Source of the DNA: an uncultured Woeseia sp. | GTDB lineage: Bacteria; Pseudomonadota; Gammaproteobacteria; Steroidobacterales; Woeseiaceae | Assembly: GCA_913031125.1 (NCBI GenBank) | Contig: CAJWFK010000004.1 | Span: 1 to 64,000 of the forward strand | Length of the DNA: 64,000 nt | Direction: 5' to 3' | Part shown: one piece after another, positions 35,358 to 43,864 of the stretch | Position numbering within the stretch: position 1 is the stretch's first letter | How the letters are laid out: each line of letters opens with the position of its first letter | Notes under the pieces: generated by a model | Told to the model about the DNA's origin: nothing | Database searches by the model: none | What the model saw: only the letters and a program-made list of their open reading frames with translations | Program-made: the position numbers and the translations under genes

Positions 35358-36254
35358 ATGAATGTAGTTCGCCGCATTCTTATGTGTTTCCTTTTGGCAG
35401 TAATCATGGGTTGTGCAGCTACGGAGACTCAATCAGTATCGGACCTCCACATACCAGATTTGATATTTGTTCGCTATGATAGTGACGGAAGCGATATTTA
35501 TGGTCTTCGTGTGGCTGACATGGCAGTGACCCAAATGACTGATACAAAGGCAGCCGAAGAGTTTCCGGTATGGTCGAAGGATGGATCCCAGTTTGCTTAT
35601 CTGTCTATGCTAGGAGATCAGTTCGAGATCAAAGCACGGACTGCACTATCTGATGAAGATATCGTGCTGCTGGTTGGAGCCGCGGAGCCTGTTTCGTGGT
35701 CTGGTGATTCGAAATTTATCGTCGTGACCAAGAAACTAGGTGAATCACGTGGACTGGTTATGGTTAGCACGCGTACTGGTGACGAGACAATTATTCCAAC
35801 TGGAGCAAGTGGAGATGCTTATGCAACATGGTCGCCGAAAAGTGATGCCATTGCATTTGAGTCCACGCGCGATGGCAATCCAGAGATTTATACTGCGGAC
35901 ATTGATGGCCGGAGCGTTGCCAGATTGACTGATAATAACGTTCTTGACGAGTGGCCGCAGTGGTCGAATAGTGGGGAACACATAGCTTATGCTTCCGGAG
36001 TAGAGGGTGATAAAGACCTTTGGATTATGCGTTCGGATGGCACTGAGAAAAGGCAGCTTACGAGTAATCTCTTATTTGGTGATTCGTATCCTAGCTGGTC
36101 TCCCGATGATTCAAAAGTGGTTATTACTGTAATAGCTGGAGATAAGGATACAAATTTGATGGTGGTTGATGTTGAGAGCGGAGTGACTGAATTATTAATA
36201 GAGGGAGCTGCTGCTAGTTGGAGGCCAAGACGCGCAGAGGAGTTTTTGCAATGA
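35358..36254 (+). CDS. TolB-like beta-propeller lipoprotein
   Basis: 298 aa. ATG 35358 gives a lipoprotein signal (lipobox IMGC); an in-frame ATG at 35253 would add 35 residues with no signal character. Repeats like those of the protein at 32718 follow: PVWSKDGSQFAYLS, ATWSPKSDAIAFES, PQWSNSGEHIAYAS and PSWSPDDSKVVI with DLWIMRSDGTEKRQLT. A second propeller in the same gene run suggests that each works with an adjacent peptidase. The stop overlaps the next start (ATGA at 36251). Confidence 0.83.
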   Translation: MNVVRRILMCFLLAVIMGCAATETQSVSDLHIPDLIFVRYDSDGSDIYGLRVADMAVTQMTDTKAAEEFPVWSKDGSQFAYLSMLGDQFEIKARTALSDEDIVLLVGAAEPVSWSGDSKFIVVTKKLGESRGLVMVSTRTGDETIIPTGASGDAYATWSPKSDAIAFESTRDGNPEIYTADIDGRSVARLTDNNVLDEWPQWSNSGEHIAYASGVEGDKDLWIMRSDGTEKRQLTSNLLFGDSYPSWSPDDSKVVITVIAGDKDTNLMVVDVESGVTELLIEGAAASWRPRRAEEFLQ

Positions 36255-37579
36255 ATTGTTTCTTTAAGATAATTAGTGTTGTGTCTTTTTCGTTGGTTTT
36301 ACAAAATGTTGTTGCTTTGGAAGGTGAGCCCGAATGGGCGATGTCATGCAAAATCCGATCTGACAAATTCGATTACGTTTTGCCGGAAGCGATGCGGGCA
36401 AACAATATTGATATGTGGATTGTTATCGACAAAGGTCGTGGAACTGAGCCGCTAGCCCGAGATTTTGGGTCAATATCCAGCAATGGTAATGGAATCATTG
36501 TTTTTTTTGATCGCGGTGAAGATCGAATTGAGCGCGCGATACTTGGACCTGGTGAAGACGAAATAAAGGATTGTGGGGTTTACGATATTGTCGGCGATCC
36601 AGCGGACTTCGCTGAATTTGTGCAAAGTAGAAATCCCCAAAGAATAGGCCTCAATTTTACCACTGACACAGAGCTTTATCCGATGGAGGGCAGACACTTA
36701 TCGGATGGTTTGTCTCACACGGATTTTAAGAATATCCAGAGAGTCTTAGGAGAGCCTTATGCATCCAGGCTCGTTTCCGCTGAAAAACTGATTGCTCATT
36801 ACCGGGGCCGCCGCGTTGCGACGGAATTGATCGAATTTTCTAAAATAGCTGAAGGCACGAGATTATTACTCGACAGAGCTCTGTCTAATGAAGTGATTAC
36901 ACCAGGTGTTACCACTTTAGGTGACATAAGCTGGTGGCTTGAAAAGCAGCGAATTCAAAACGGTTTCGAACCAGGTTGGGATGCTACGGTATATGTCCAC
37001 CTTCCGGATGGTAATGAGGTCGGCAATACCTATCGCACGATACACAGGGGAGATATTGTTCAAATTGACTATGGGGTTGGCAGGAATAATTTCTTTACTG
37101 ATATAAAGAGATTCGCATATGTCATGCGGGAGGAAGAGGAGTATCTCCCACAGTGGGTCGAGACAGCGTTCGATAATGCGATGATTGTTAGGAAACTAAT
37201 TCGACAGAATGTGCAGTCTGGCGGAAGAGGCCGCGAGAAACTCAACGCTTTAAAGCAGCTCGTGGCGGATTCAGGATTTGTTTATACAGAAGATGAGAGG
37301 GCTAGTGATGTGCCTGGCATTGAAGTTAACATCGGAATGCACGCTGCTGGGAATCTTGGTCACGATGCCGGAGCGGGTATATTCCAGATTTATCCTATTC
37401 GTACTGATTATGATGTGCAGCCATATAGCATAATCTCCCTGGAGTTCATCGTATTCACACCTACTGATGAATGGGGTGGTAACAAGGTGCCCGTAAATAT
37501 CGAAGAGAATGTTTTAGTTACTCCACACGGTATAGAGTGGCTTCATGTTCCACAAGATCGGCCACGTGTTATTCGCTGA
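36251..37579 (+). CDS. Secreted M24 (creatinase/prolidase-fold) peptidase, paralog 5, intact site
   Basis: 442 aa from ATG 36251, preceded by AGAGGAG and overlapping the propeller gene stop. Signal peptide ends near NVVALEG. Signature LPEAMRANNIDMWIVI. All five metal ligands are in place: Asp in QIDYGVG, Asp in FFTDIKR, His in GMHAAGN, Glu in SLEFIVF and Glu in VNIEENVLV. The 3' end overlaps the next M24 gene's longest reading by 35 bp, so the two are a tandem pair. Confidence 0.88.
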   Translation: MNCFFKIISVVSFSLVLQNVVALEGEPEWAMSCKIRSDKFDYVLPEAMRANNIDMWIVIDKGRGTEPLARDFGSISSNGNGIIVFFDRGEDRIERAILGPGEDEIKDCGVYDIVGDPADFAEFVQSRNPQRIGLNFTTDTELYPMEGRHLSDGLSHTDFKNIQRVLGEPYASRLVSAEKLIAHYRGRRVATELIEFSKIAEGTRLLLDRALSNEVITPGVTTLGDISWWLEKQRIQNGFEPGWDATVYVHLPDGNEVGNTYRTIHRGDIVQIDYGVGRNNFFTDIKRFAYVMREEEEYLPQWVETAFDNAMIVRKLIRQNVQSGGRGREKLNALKQLVADSGFVYTEDERASDVPGIEVNIGMHAAGNLGHDAGAGIFQIYPIRTDYDVQPYSIISLEFIVFTPTDEWGGNKVPVNIEENVLVTPHGIEWLHVPQDRPRVIR

Positions 37580-38987
37580 CGGGGTATTTGAGATCAACAG
37601 GATACTGCGAACACTAAGATTAATGCTGATTGGCAGCGGACTGCTGGTGTTCCCGACTGCTGGAGTAACGGACGATTCCGCGACATCTCAGGGTGAATAT
37701 TTGCGAAACATCTTGCCCATGCGCCAGCGCGTTCAGGTCATGGAGGATTGGTGGAAGCGCAAGAAACAAATCGTGTTGCCGCAGCTTATGCGAGAACAGT
37801 CGGTGGACATGTGGATAGTGCGTAATGACGAGGCTGACAAGTACTACAACAACGAAGGTCCGGTCTACACGTCGCTTCTACCAGCAAATCACGAAGGAAT
37901 GACGACTCCGAGTCAGTACGCATCCCCCGGAAGTCAGCAGGTTCCCCGTTTTATGTTATTTCACGACAACGGTGGCAATATCGATTACATAGAACCGCGT
38001 AGTTATGAGCACATTGGCGAACTGGTCGACGATCTCGAGCCGTCGAAAATAGCGATCGGCAAACATAATAACGCGGCCATGCTCGACGCGCTTGGCGAAC
38101 GATTCAGCGCGCGAATGATCGATAGCTGGACGCTCGGCGTCCGCTGGCTTGAAGCGATGTTGCCGGAGCAGGTGACGGCATATCGCGATGTACAGGGAAT
38201 AGCGAACGATTTAATTGCTGAAGGATTTTCCAACAGGGCGATCATGCCTGGTGTCACGACCACCGACGATCTCAACTGGTGGTTTAGGCAGCGCATGCTG
38301 GATCTCGATATTGAGTATGAGAATCACCCGAGTATTCGAGTGCAACGACGTCCAGCGTATATTAAGAAGTATCCGGATGACGCCGCAGCATTTGTGAACG
38401 GAAGGATTGGCAACGGCAGCAATGTTACGATCCAGCGCGGCGATATCGTCAGCATAGACTCGGATATTTTCATGCTTGGCCTGGTGACGGATTCGCATCA
38501 GCACGCCTATATTCTGGACGAAGGTGAGCAGGACGTTCCGGACGAATTGCAGTCGGCGCTCGAAATTGTCAATGCAATGCAGGACCGGTTCGCCAAGGAA
38601 TTTGTCATTGGCAGAACGGGCCGGGAAATAGCAGCAATCTCGGAGAAAATAGAAATTCCCGAGCGCGTTATTGAAACCGATACAGCGTTCCATCCTCCAC
38701 CAATGTTCCTGCGACGATTTTTGCTGGGTGGGTACATGTTCTCGCACAAAACCTACGTCGCCGGGATGACCTCGGGCCCCGGTTACTATCCGACCTCTAT
38801 TGTTTCAAACGAGCACAAACTCTATGCGAATACGCTGTACGCGTTCGAACCGCACACTTGGGTGGCGGTTAGCGGCTGGGGAAAAAGTGGCGTCGAGCTC
38901 GGCATGGGTCAGATCGTTGTGGTCGATGATGCCGGCCTGCATTATCTGGGCCGTTCTCAGCAGTCAGATTGGCATGTTGTGCGATGA
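37545..38987 (+). CDS. M24-fold protein, paralog 6, divergent and GC-richer
   Basis: Up to 480 aa. The start is uncertain: ATG 37545 overlaps the previous gene, GTG 37566 or ATG 37623 are alternatives, and each is followed by a hydrophobic segment (MLIGSGLLVFP). Signature LPQLMREQSVDMWIV. Both Asp (SIDSDIF, LVTDSHQ), His (FSHKTY) and one Glu (YAFEPH) are kept, but the final Glu position is Gly453 (ELGMGQIVV). It is the most divergent of the six, lacking the DLHxxGN block. Codon use is clearly more GC-rich than its neighbours from about 37700 to 38990, suggesting a separate origin. Confidence 0.8.
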   Translation: MFHKIGHVLFADGVFEINRILRTLRLMLIGSGLLVFPTAGVTDDSATSQGEYLRNILPMRQRVQVMEDWWKRKKQIVLPQLMREQSVDMWIVRNDEADKYYNNEGPVYTSLLPANHEGMTTPSQYASPGSQQVPRFMLFHDNGGNIDYIEPRSYEHIGELVDDLEPSKIAIGKHNNAAMLDALGERFSARMIDSWTLGVRWLEAMLPEQVTAYRDVQGIANDLIAEGFSNRAIMPGVTTTDDLNWWFRQRMLDLDIEYENHPSIRVQRRPAYIKKYPDDAAAFVNGRIGNGSNVTIQRGDIVSIDSDIFMLGLVTDSHQHAYILDEGEQDVPDELQSALEIVNAMQDRFAKEFVIGRTGREIAAISEKIEIPERVIETDTAFHPPPMFLRRFLLGGYMFSHKTYVAGMTSGPGYYPTSIVSNEHKLYANTLYAFEPHTWVAVSGWGKSGVELGMGQIVVVDDAGLHYLGRSQQSDWHVVR

Positions 38988-39000
38988 CAAGCCTCGGTGA

Positions 39001-39870
39001 GTGCGCCAAGTGATGTTGACGCCGAAAATAGTTGGTGAGTGGTGGACGATTGCAACCAATCCGGATCTGGGGAATTATTCTACCGACCAGCAGGAAACAA
39101 TGGATTTTGGTATTTGGCAGGCGGCTGATGGTAGCTGGCAGCTGGGTGCATGTATACGTGAAACTGCGTGTGGAGGGCATGGACGCCTGCTGTACCGTTG
39201 GCAGTCAGCAAGCATTGAAGCATCCGACTGGATACCTAAAGGGATTATTTTCGAAGGAGACCCATTAGTTGGTGAAACTCTAGGTGGACTTCAGGCGCCC
39301 TACGTGATCAGGGATGGCAGAGAGTTCGTAATGGTTTATGGCGATTGGGTCAATATCTGTATGGCGATTAGTGCAGATGGAAAATCGTTTAATCGACGAT
39401 TGAACTCACTGGGTCAATCTGCCCAATTTGGCGAGGGCGAAAATTCAAATACGCGTGACCCTATGTTGTTTAAACATGAGGACAAATATTTTGCCTACTA
39501 TACTGGCGTTATTGATGGGTCCGGAGCGATCTATTGCAGGACTTCAGACAATCTTAGAGACTGGTCTGAATCATGTGTTGTTTCAGCTGGTGGCAGCGGT
39601 GGAAGTGGCGCATCTGATGCCGAGTGTGCCTTCGTTTGCTATCAGGAAGCAACGGATAATTTTTATCTTTTCAGGTGGCACAGCGACAGGCTGACAAGCG
39701 TATATCAGTCAGCAGATCCAATGGATTTTGGTATTGATGATGATAGTAAAAGAATCTGCATCCTACCCATTGAGGTGGCTCGGATCATCGAGTGCGATGG
39801 GAACTTATATATTTCTTCGCTGCTTGACGATTATACTGGTATTCGTTTAGCGCGCATGTCCTGGCTGTAG
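39001..39870 (+). CDS. GH43/GH32-like five-bladed propeller protein
   Basis: 289 aa without a signal peptide. Repeated strands of the pattern (R)DPMLFKHEDKYFAYYTG, GRLLYRWQSASIEASDW and AIYCRTSDNLRDWS are typical of five-bladed furanosidase-clan glycoside hydrolases (GH43, GH32, GH68, GH130). Likely acidic residues occur in NTRDPMLF and SDAECAFV, but I cannot place a full catalytic triad, so it may be a binding propeller. GTG start 13 bp after M24 paralog 6, with ATG at 39013 as an alternative. It has no other carbohydrate genes near it. Confidence 0.65.
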   Translation: MRQVMLTPKIVGEWWTIATNPDLGNYSTDQQETMDFGIWQAADGSWQLGACIRETACGGHGRLLYRWQSASIEASDWIPKGIIFEGDPLVGETLGGLQAPYVIRDGREFVMVYGDWVNICMAISADGKSFNRRLNSLGQSAQFGEGENSNTRDPMLFKHEDKYFAYYTGVIDGSGAIYCRTSDNLRDWSESCVVSAGGSGGSGASDAECAFVCYQEATDNFYLFRWHSDRLTSVYQSADPMDFGIDDDSKRICILPIEVARIIECDGNLYISSLLDDYTGIRLARMSWL

Positions 39871-39979
39871 GGTGAGCCATTATCGTTTAGGTGTTTCTAG
39901 GTAGAGTGAGTCAGCATAAAACTATTTATTACTGTGGATTTCCGGACTATGACAATAAGTCCTGATTTAGAAAATTAGA

Positions 39980-41119
39980 TTACCAACCCATAGCTTCCCA
40001 GAACTCTTTTTTGCTTGGGAACAAAAATGAGACAATTTCATATAGCTCAGGATCATATGTTTTGAGATTCTCGGCGGTCATAAACTGATTGTTGTCGGTC
40101 GTAAGTCGAAATGCTGGTTGGCGAGGGCTTCCGTCTTCATTAGTTGTCGAGCCCATTGTTTTTGCGCGTTGCCTCCCACCATAAAAAATCTCCAGTCCGA
40201 TCGTCAGATATTCATGACTAAAAGAATCCTCAGGTAGGCCATCCCATGGGCGAAATAGCTTTTTATCGATTGCTGCATGCGTAGCATTTTCTAGGCGTTG
40301 CTGCACATCTGGATAGACAGCCATAATTCCACCATCGTGGATAAGATGTGTTATTTCCTCAATGGACGCATCACGTCTCAATTCGAGTGGTCCCCCAGTT
40401 CTAAAGTATTCGGGAATGATTTCTTCATCCTGGAGGTCCTGACCATGAAATGCATCAGCGTACATATAAAATTCAATCGCTGTGTTTCGTTCTTCAAAGT
40501 CTTTAAAAATAGTCATGGATGCTTGAACTTTTTCCATTTCGGCCGTTACAGGCCCTCCACGTCGCCGGTCTTTTACTAGAAGAGCAGATGCAACTGCTGC
40601 AGCATATTCAATCTTTTGCGGATCGACTTCGGTAGTGGCATAAAAATTGAGCCCGGAGGCAGAACGTCTTTGAGTAAAAATATCTAGGGCATTCTCTCTC
40701 TTTGGTGTCTCTTCTCGTGCAATGATAATGAGCACCTGATCCATGCTGCCGTCTTCGTTAGTTGCTCTAACTTCAGCATAGTATTCGACTCCAAATATAT
40801 CCGGAGTATTCCTAAGGAAAAGGCTGCCGTTTTTGGAATCGATTTCTACAATACTCGTTGCGTCAAGTTGGCCCTCTCTCAGATAATTGCGTCTATCAGC
40901 TCCCGGAACAGGTCGGACTAGTTCCCATGTAATTATTTTATCGTTGGGAAATACAGGCTCAATTTTCCCTATCCTGTCTCCGACTTTGGTTTCCTTGGTC
41001 ACTAAAAATCGGTCAAACTCATCCGTGAGGATAGGCGCATCCGCAAATACTATCGATGAGGAAAGATAGCTCAGTAATATGAGTAAGACATGGCTGCTTT
41101 TAGTCAGGCTCAACAGCAT
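39980..41119 (-). CDS. Secreted uncharacterised protein with cadherin-like and EEIxH domains (family member B)
   Basis: 379 aa from ATG 41119, which has GGAG upstream and starts a signal peptide (cleavage near SIVFADA); a longer reading to 41188 is unlikely. Residues ~30-135 look like a cadherin-type beta-sandwich (VTKETKVGDRIGKIEPV, SKNGSLFLRN, YYAEVRATNEDGS). The remainder is the uncharacterised domain shared with the 43861 protein: FYATTEVDPQKIEYAAAVAS against ICATHLVPDEKLKYAANVAA, RRDASIEEITHLIHDGG against RRDASQEEIHHIIVVGG. The role is unknown; metal binding by the E-E-x-x-H helix is possible. Divergent from DUF885 paralog 3. Confidence 0.75.
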   Translation of the reverse strand: MLLSLTKSSHVLLILLSYLSSSIVFADAPILTDEFDRFLVTKETKVGDRIGKIEPVFPNDKIITWELVRPVPGADRRNYLREGQLDATSIVEIDSKNGSLFLRNTPDIFGVEYYAEVRATNEDGSMDQVLIIIAREETPKRENALDIFTQRRSASGLNFYATTEVDPQKIEYAAAVASALLVKDRRRGGPVTAEMEKVQASMTIFKDFEERNTAIEFYMYADAFHGQDLQDEEIIPEYFRTGGPLELRRDASIEEITHLIHDGGIMAVYPDVQQRLENATHAAIDKKLFRPWDGLPEDSFSHEYLTIGLEIFYGGRQRAKTMGSTTNEDGSPRQPAFRLTTDNNQFMTAENLKTYDPELYEIVSFLFPSKKEFWEAMGW

Positions 41120-41280
41120 TAATAGTCTCCTTCGAGGGTTTTTATGTATCTGATGGTTTCGGGCGTTTAATCTGATTCTAAATCTCATTCCACTAATATT
41201 TTCATGAATTATGTATTTCTTGAGGATCCAGCATAGCCAAGCCTAGTATAGGTGTCGATGGCATAAAAGTTGCGAGCTTA

Positions 41281-41294
41281 AATAGGATACAATA
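41281..41294. promoter_or_regulatory. Weak copy of the GntR-type palindrome, site D
   Basis: AATAGGATACAATA matches the site-A palindrome at 11 of 14 positions; the right half TACAATA is perfect, the left half poor. It lies between divergent genes like sites A to C, 91 bp before the DUF885 paralog 3 start. Marginal on its own. Confidence 0.35.
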
Positions 41295-41385
41295 TACGAA
41301 ACTTGCTGGCCCTGCTCAAGCCACTAATGGTCATGTGAAAACAATGATGGGTTCTGTCAGTTTGACATTGAATTAAGGTGACAAA

Positions 41386-43101
41386 ATGAAAGCGCGAATA
41401 TACAAGGTTTGCACCGTCATAGTGGTAGGAATGTTCGCTACATCTTCTGCCATTGCGACTGATTACGATCAACTTACAGACTTGTTTGAGGATTTTAGGC
41501 AATTTCAGGAAGCGACATTGCACAATGGGTTTCCTGACTACTCTAACTCGGCGGTTGCTGACAAGCTACAGGGTCTTGGAGAGTACCAAGAAGCGTTGAA
41601 TAATATTGAAAATTCTAGCTGGCCAGTGTGGCAAAAGGTTGATTATCACTTAGTTCGCGCTGAAATGAATGCGATGGAATTTCAGCATAGAATTCAAAGG
41701 CCGTGGTCCCGGGATCCAGGTTTCTACTCGATGATGGGCGGTGATGCGGGGGCAACAATTAATGCCCCAAAATTCTTTGAACCTATTTTTTCATTACTAG
41801 GATTTTCTGAAGAAGGTCCGACGATGACCGAAGAGCAGCGACGAAGTTCGCCAAAACTGACCTTAGATGAACAACATGCTACGCGCTCAAGTCTCTTGGC
41901 GATTCCCGGCATGTATAAACAGGCACGGCTAAATCTGACTGAGGCCGCCGCAGACTTTGCAGAGTTCGCAATCAGAAACCTTGAAGAGGATCAAGGTGTT
42001 TATGAGGAGCTCGCCGAGCGGCTTACAAAGAATCATCCGGATTTAGCGAGCGATGCTAGTAGAGCTGCTAGCGCTGTCCACGAATTCCGGGAGTGGATGT
42101 TAGCGAATAAAGATGAAATGGCGCCATATGCTGGGCTCGGAAAGAAAAACTACGACTGGTGGATGCACAATGTTCAGTTATCGCCCTGGGGCTGGGAAGA
42201 TAGTAATCGCATTATTCAAAGCGAGTACAACCGCATTATTACTTTCCTGAAACTGGAAGAACACAGAAATCGAAAATCACCAAACCTCCCAGTAACCATG
42301 TCACAGAAAGGGTGGGCCGATAGTTTGCGTATCGCCCTACACCACGTTGTGGACTTTATGCGTGATGAGGAGATCATGACTGTCGACGACTGGGTTAATC
42401 CTGAAGACTATTATGCTTATGACCATGGCAGTGCCAGCGATGAGCTCGATGATTCACTTAGTGACGAATTTTTGCCAGAGAATACAAGTATTGATACGAA
42501 GGTGAGGCAAAGAGAAATTCTTCCTGGCGAAACGCATGAATATATTGGTCATATGCTGGACTATCAGCGTCAGGCAGTTTTAACAAAGAGTCCGATTCGT
42601 AGCGCAGGTCGCCGTTTTAACATGGGTTCAATGCGGCTTGAAGGTTGGGCCGTGGCACTTGAAGAGCTCTTGATGCAGGCTGGGGTACTGGATGAACGTC
42701 CGCAGAGAGGTCGCATCATGGAATATTTGATGAATGCGTCTCATATGAGTCTGGCTATTCCTGACATGAAGATGCACGCTAATGAAATAAACCTTGCCGA
42801 AGCAAGACAGCTGTGCGCGGAGATTATGCCGCGAGGATGGTCCCAAGAAGACGAGAGAATGGTGTGGTTTGAGATGCAGTCGAATCTTCGAAACCCCGGA
42901 GGTTTCCATAGCAATGTTGTCACCGGAAAAGCCTATTTCATGAAGTTATTTAGAGAAGCTGCACAGGAAGCCGATACCGAGTTTGTTATTAGAGACTTTG
43001 TTGACGATTTCCTGTCAGCCGGTACGATTCCAATGTCGCTGATACGATGGGAAATGACCGGAAATAGTGACGATGTAACTCTGGTTTCAGAGGAGCTATA
43101 A
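41386..43101 (+). CDS. Secreted DUF885-type metallopeptidase, paralog 3
   Basis: 571 aa, signal peptide (cleavage near SSAIATD). The motif is intact as His384-Glu385-Tyr-Ile-Gly-His389, followed by LEGWAVALEELLMQAG. It shares the PWSRDPGFY, KKNYDWWMHNVQLSPW and AGTIPMSLIRWEMTG blocks with the other two copies. It is about 35 residues longer than its paralogs, with acidic inserts around residues 345-375. Predicted periplasmic peptidase. Converges with the Asp/Glu racemase gene, 7 bp away. Confidence 0.83.
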   Translation: MKARIYKVCTVIVVGMFATSSAIATDYDQLTDLFEDFRQFQEATLHNGFPDYSNSAVADKLQGLGEYQEALNNIENSSWPVWQKVDYHLVRAEMNAMEFQHRIQRPWSRDPGFYSMMGGDAGATINAPKFFEPIFSLLGFSEEGPTMTEEQRRSSPKLTLDEQHATRSSLLAIPGMYKQARLNLTEAAADFAEFAIRNLEEDQGVYEELAERLTKNHPDLASDASRAASAVHEFREWMLANKDEMAPYAGLGKKNYDWWMHNVQLSPWGWEDSNRIIQSEYNRIITFLKLEEHRNRKSPNLPVTMSQKGWADSLRIALHHVVDFMRDEEIMTVDDWVNPEDYYAYDHGSASDELDDSLSDEFLPENTSIDTKVRQREILPGETHEYIGHMLDYQRQAVLTKSPIRSAGRRFNMGSMRLEGWAVALEELLMQAGVLDERPQRGRIMEYLMNASHMSLAIPDMKMHANEINLAEARQLCAEIMPRGWSQEDERMVWFEMQSNLRNPGGFHSNVVTGKAYFMKLFREAAQEADTEFVIRDFVDDFLSAGTIPMSLIRWEMTGNSDDVTLVSEEL

Positions 43102-43108
43102 ATGCCTG

Positions 43109-43864
43109 TTAGGCAGACGGAAGGAGGTCGTTAAGAGAACGAGTGCCGAGAAGTATACGACTCACCTCTTTAATGTGAATTGCAGCTGATGGCAGCAAGG
43201 GTGTGTTTGGAATGTTTTCCTGATGAACAAGAAGTTCTATTTCTGTACAGCCGAGCAGACAAGCAGTAGCGCCTTGATCAACCATTTTGCTAATTATGCT
43301 AATTATGAACTCCCGTGAATCGTCTTTAATGATATTGAATGACAGCTCTTGGCAGATAATATTGTAAATACGCGCTTGGTCTTCCATGGAATCTGGAATA
43401 ATGGTTTCTATATTGTGACGCTTTAGTCTTGCTTTCAGGAAGTCATTCTTCATTGTTGGTTGGGTGCCTATTAGGCCGATCTTGGAAAAACCACCTTCCT
43501 GGGCGGCGGCGGCGGCACAATCCGCAATATGAATAAGCTGAAGTTTCGGGTAGGCGGCATTAATAGCCGGGGCACTAATATGGCCGGTATTTGATGCTAT
43601 CGCCAGATAATCGCATTCCGCATCTACTAGTTGTTTTACTCCTGTAAGTAAGTGTTCGTCCACCTTTTTGTATTGGCCTGAAGTTAAATAGTGTACATAT
43701 CGATCACAATCCACTGATGCCATGACTATCTTCGGATTGGGGGGCATGACACGACCTTTACCAAGTTTGCTAGATACTCGTCTATTAATTCCCTCGTAAT
43801 AGTCGAGACCCGATATATATGAAATGCCAGTAAGAATACCCAGTGTGTTAGAGGTCATAATCAC
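43109..43864 (-). CDS. Aspartate/glutamate racemase family protein, first Cys replaced by Ser
   Basis: 251 aa, cofactor-independent racemase fold. Of the two catalytic cysteines of the family, the second is present (LLGCTEIELL), but the first is Ser in AIASNTGHISA, where CNTxH is usual. Family members with one replaced Cys (a Thr in an E. coli enzyme) are still active, with changed specificity or direction, so this may be a selective racemase or isomerase. The start is GTG 43864, overlapping the previous stop, or ATG 43858. It is coupled to the upstream EEIxH-family gene. Confidence 0.87.
   Translation of the reverse strand: MIMTSNTLGILTGISYISGLDYYEGINRRVSSKLGKGRVMPPNPKIVMASVDCDRYVHYLTSGQYKKVDEHLLTGVKQLVDAECDYLAIASNTGHISAPAINAAYPKLQLIHIADCAAAAAQEGGFSKIGLIGTQPTMKNDFLKARLKRHNIETIIPDSMEDQARIYNIICQELSFNIIKDDSREFIISIISKMVDQGATACLLGCTEIELLVHQENIPNTPLLPSAAIHIKEVSRILLGTRSLNDLLPSA

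Noticed and set aside
32718-36254. Annotation of the propeller genes as tolB
   Set aside because: They share WSPDG repeats with TolB but lack its N-terminal domain and the tol-pal gene context.
43103-43115. TGCCT-GTT-AGGCA hairpin between convergent genes as a terminator
   Set aside because: Five-base stem, no T-run in either direction, and it overlaps the stop of the racemase gene.
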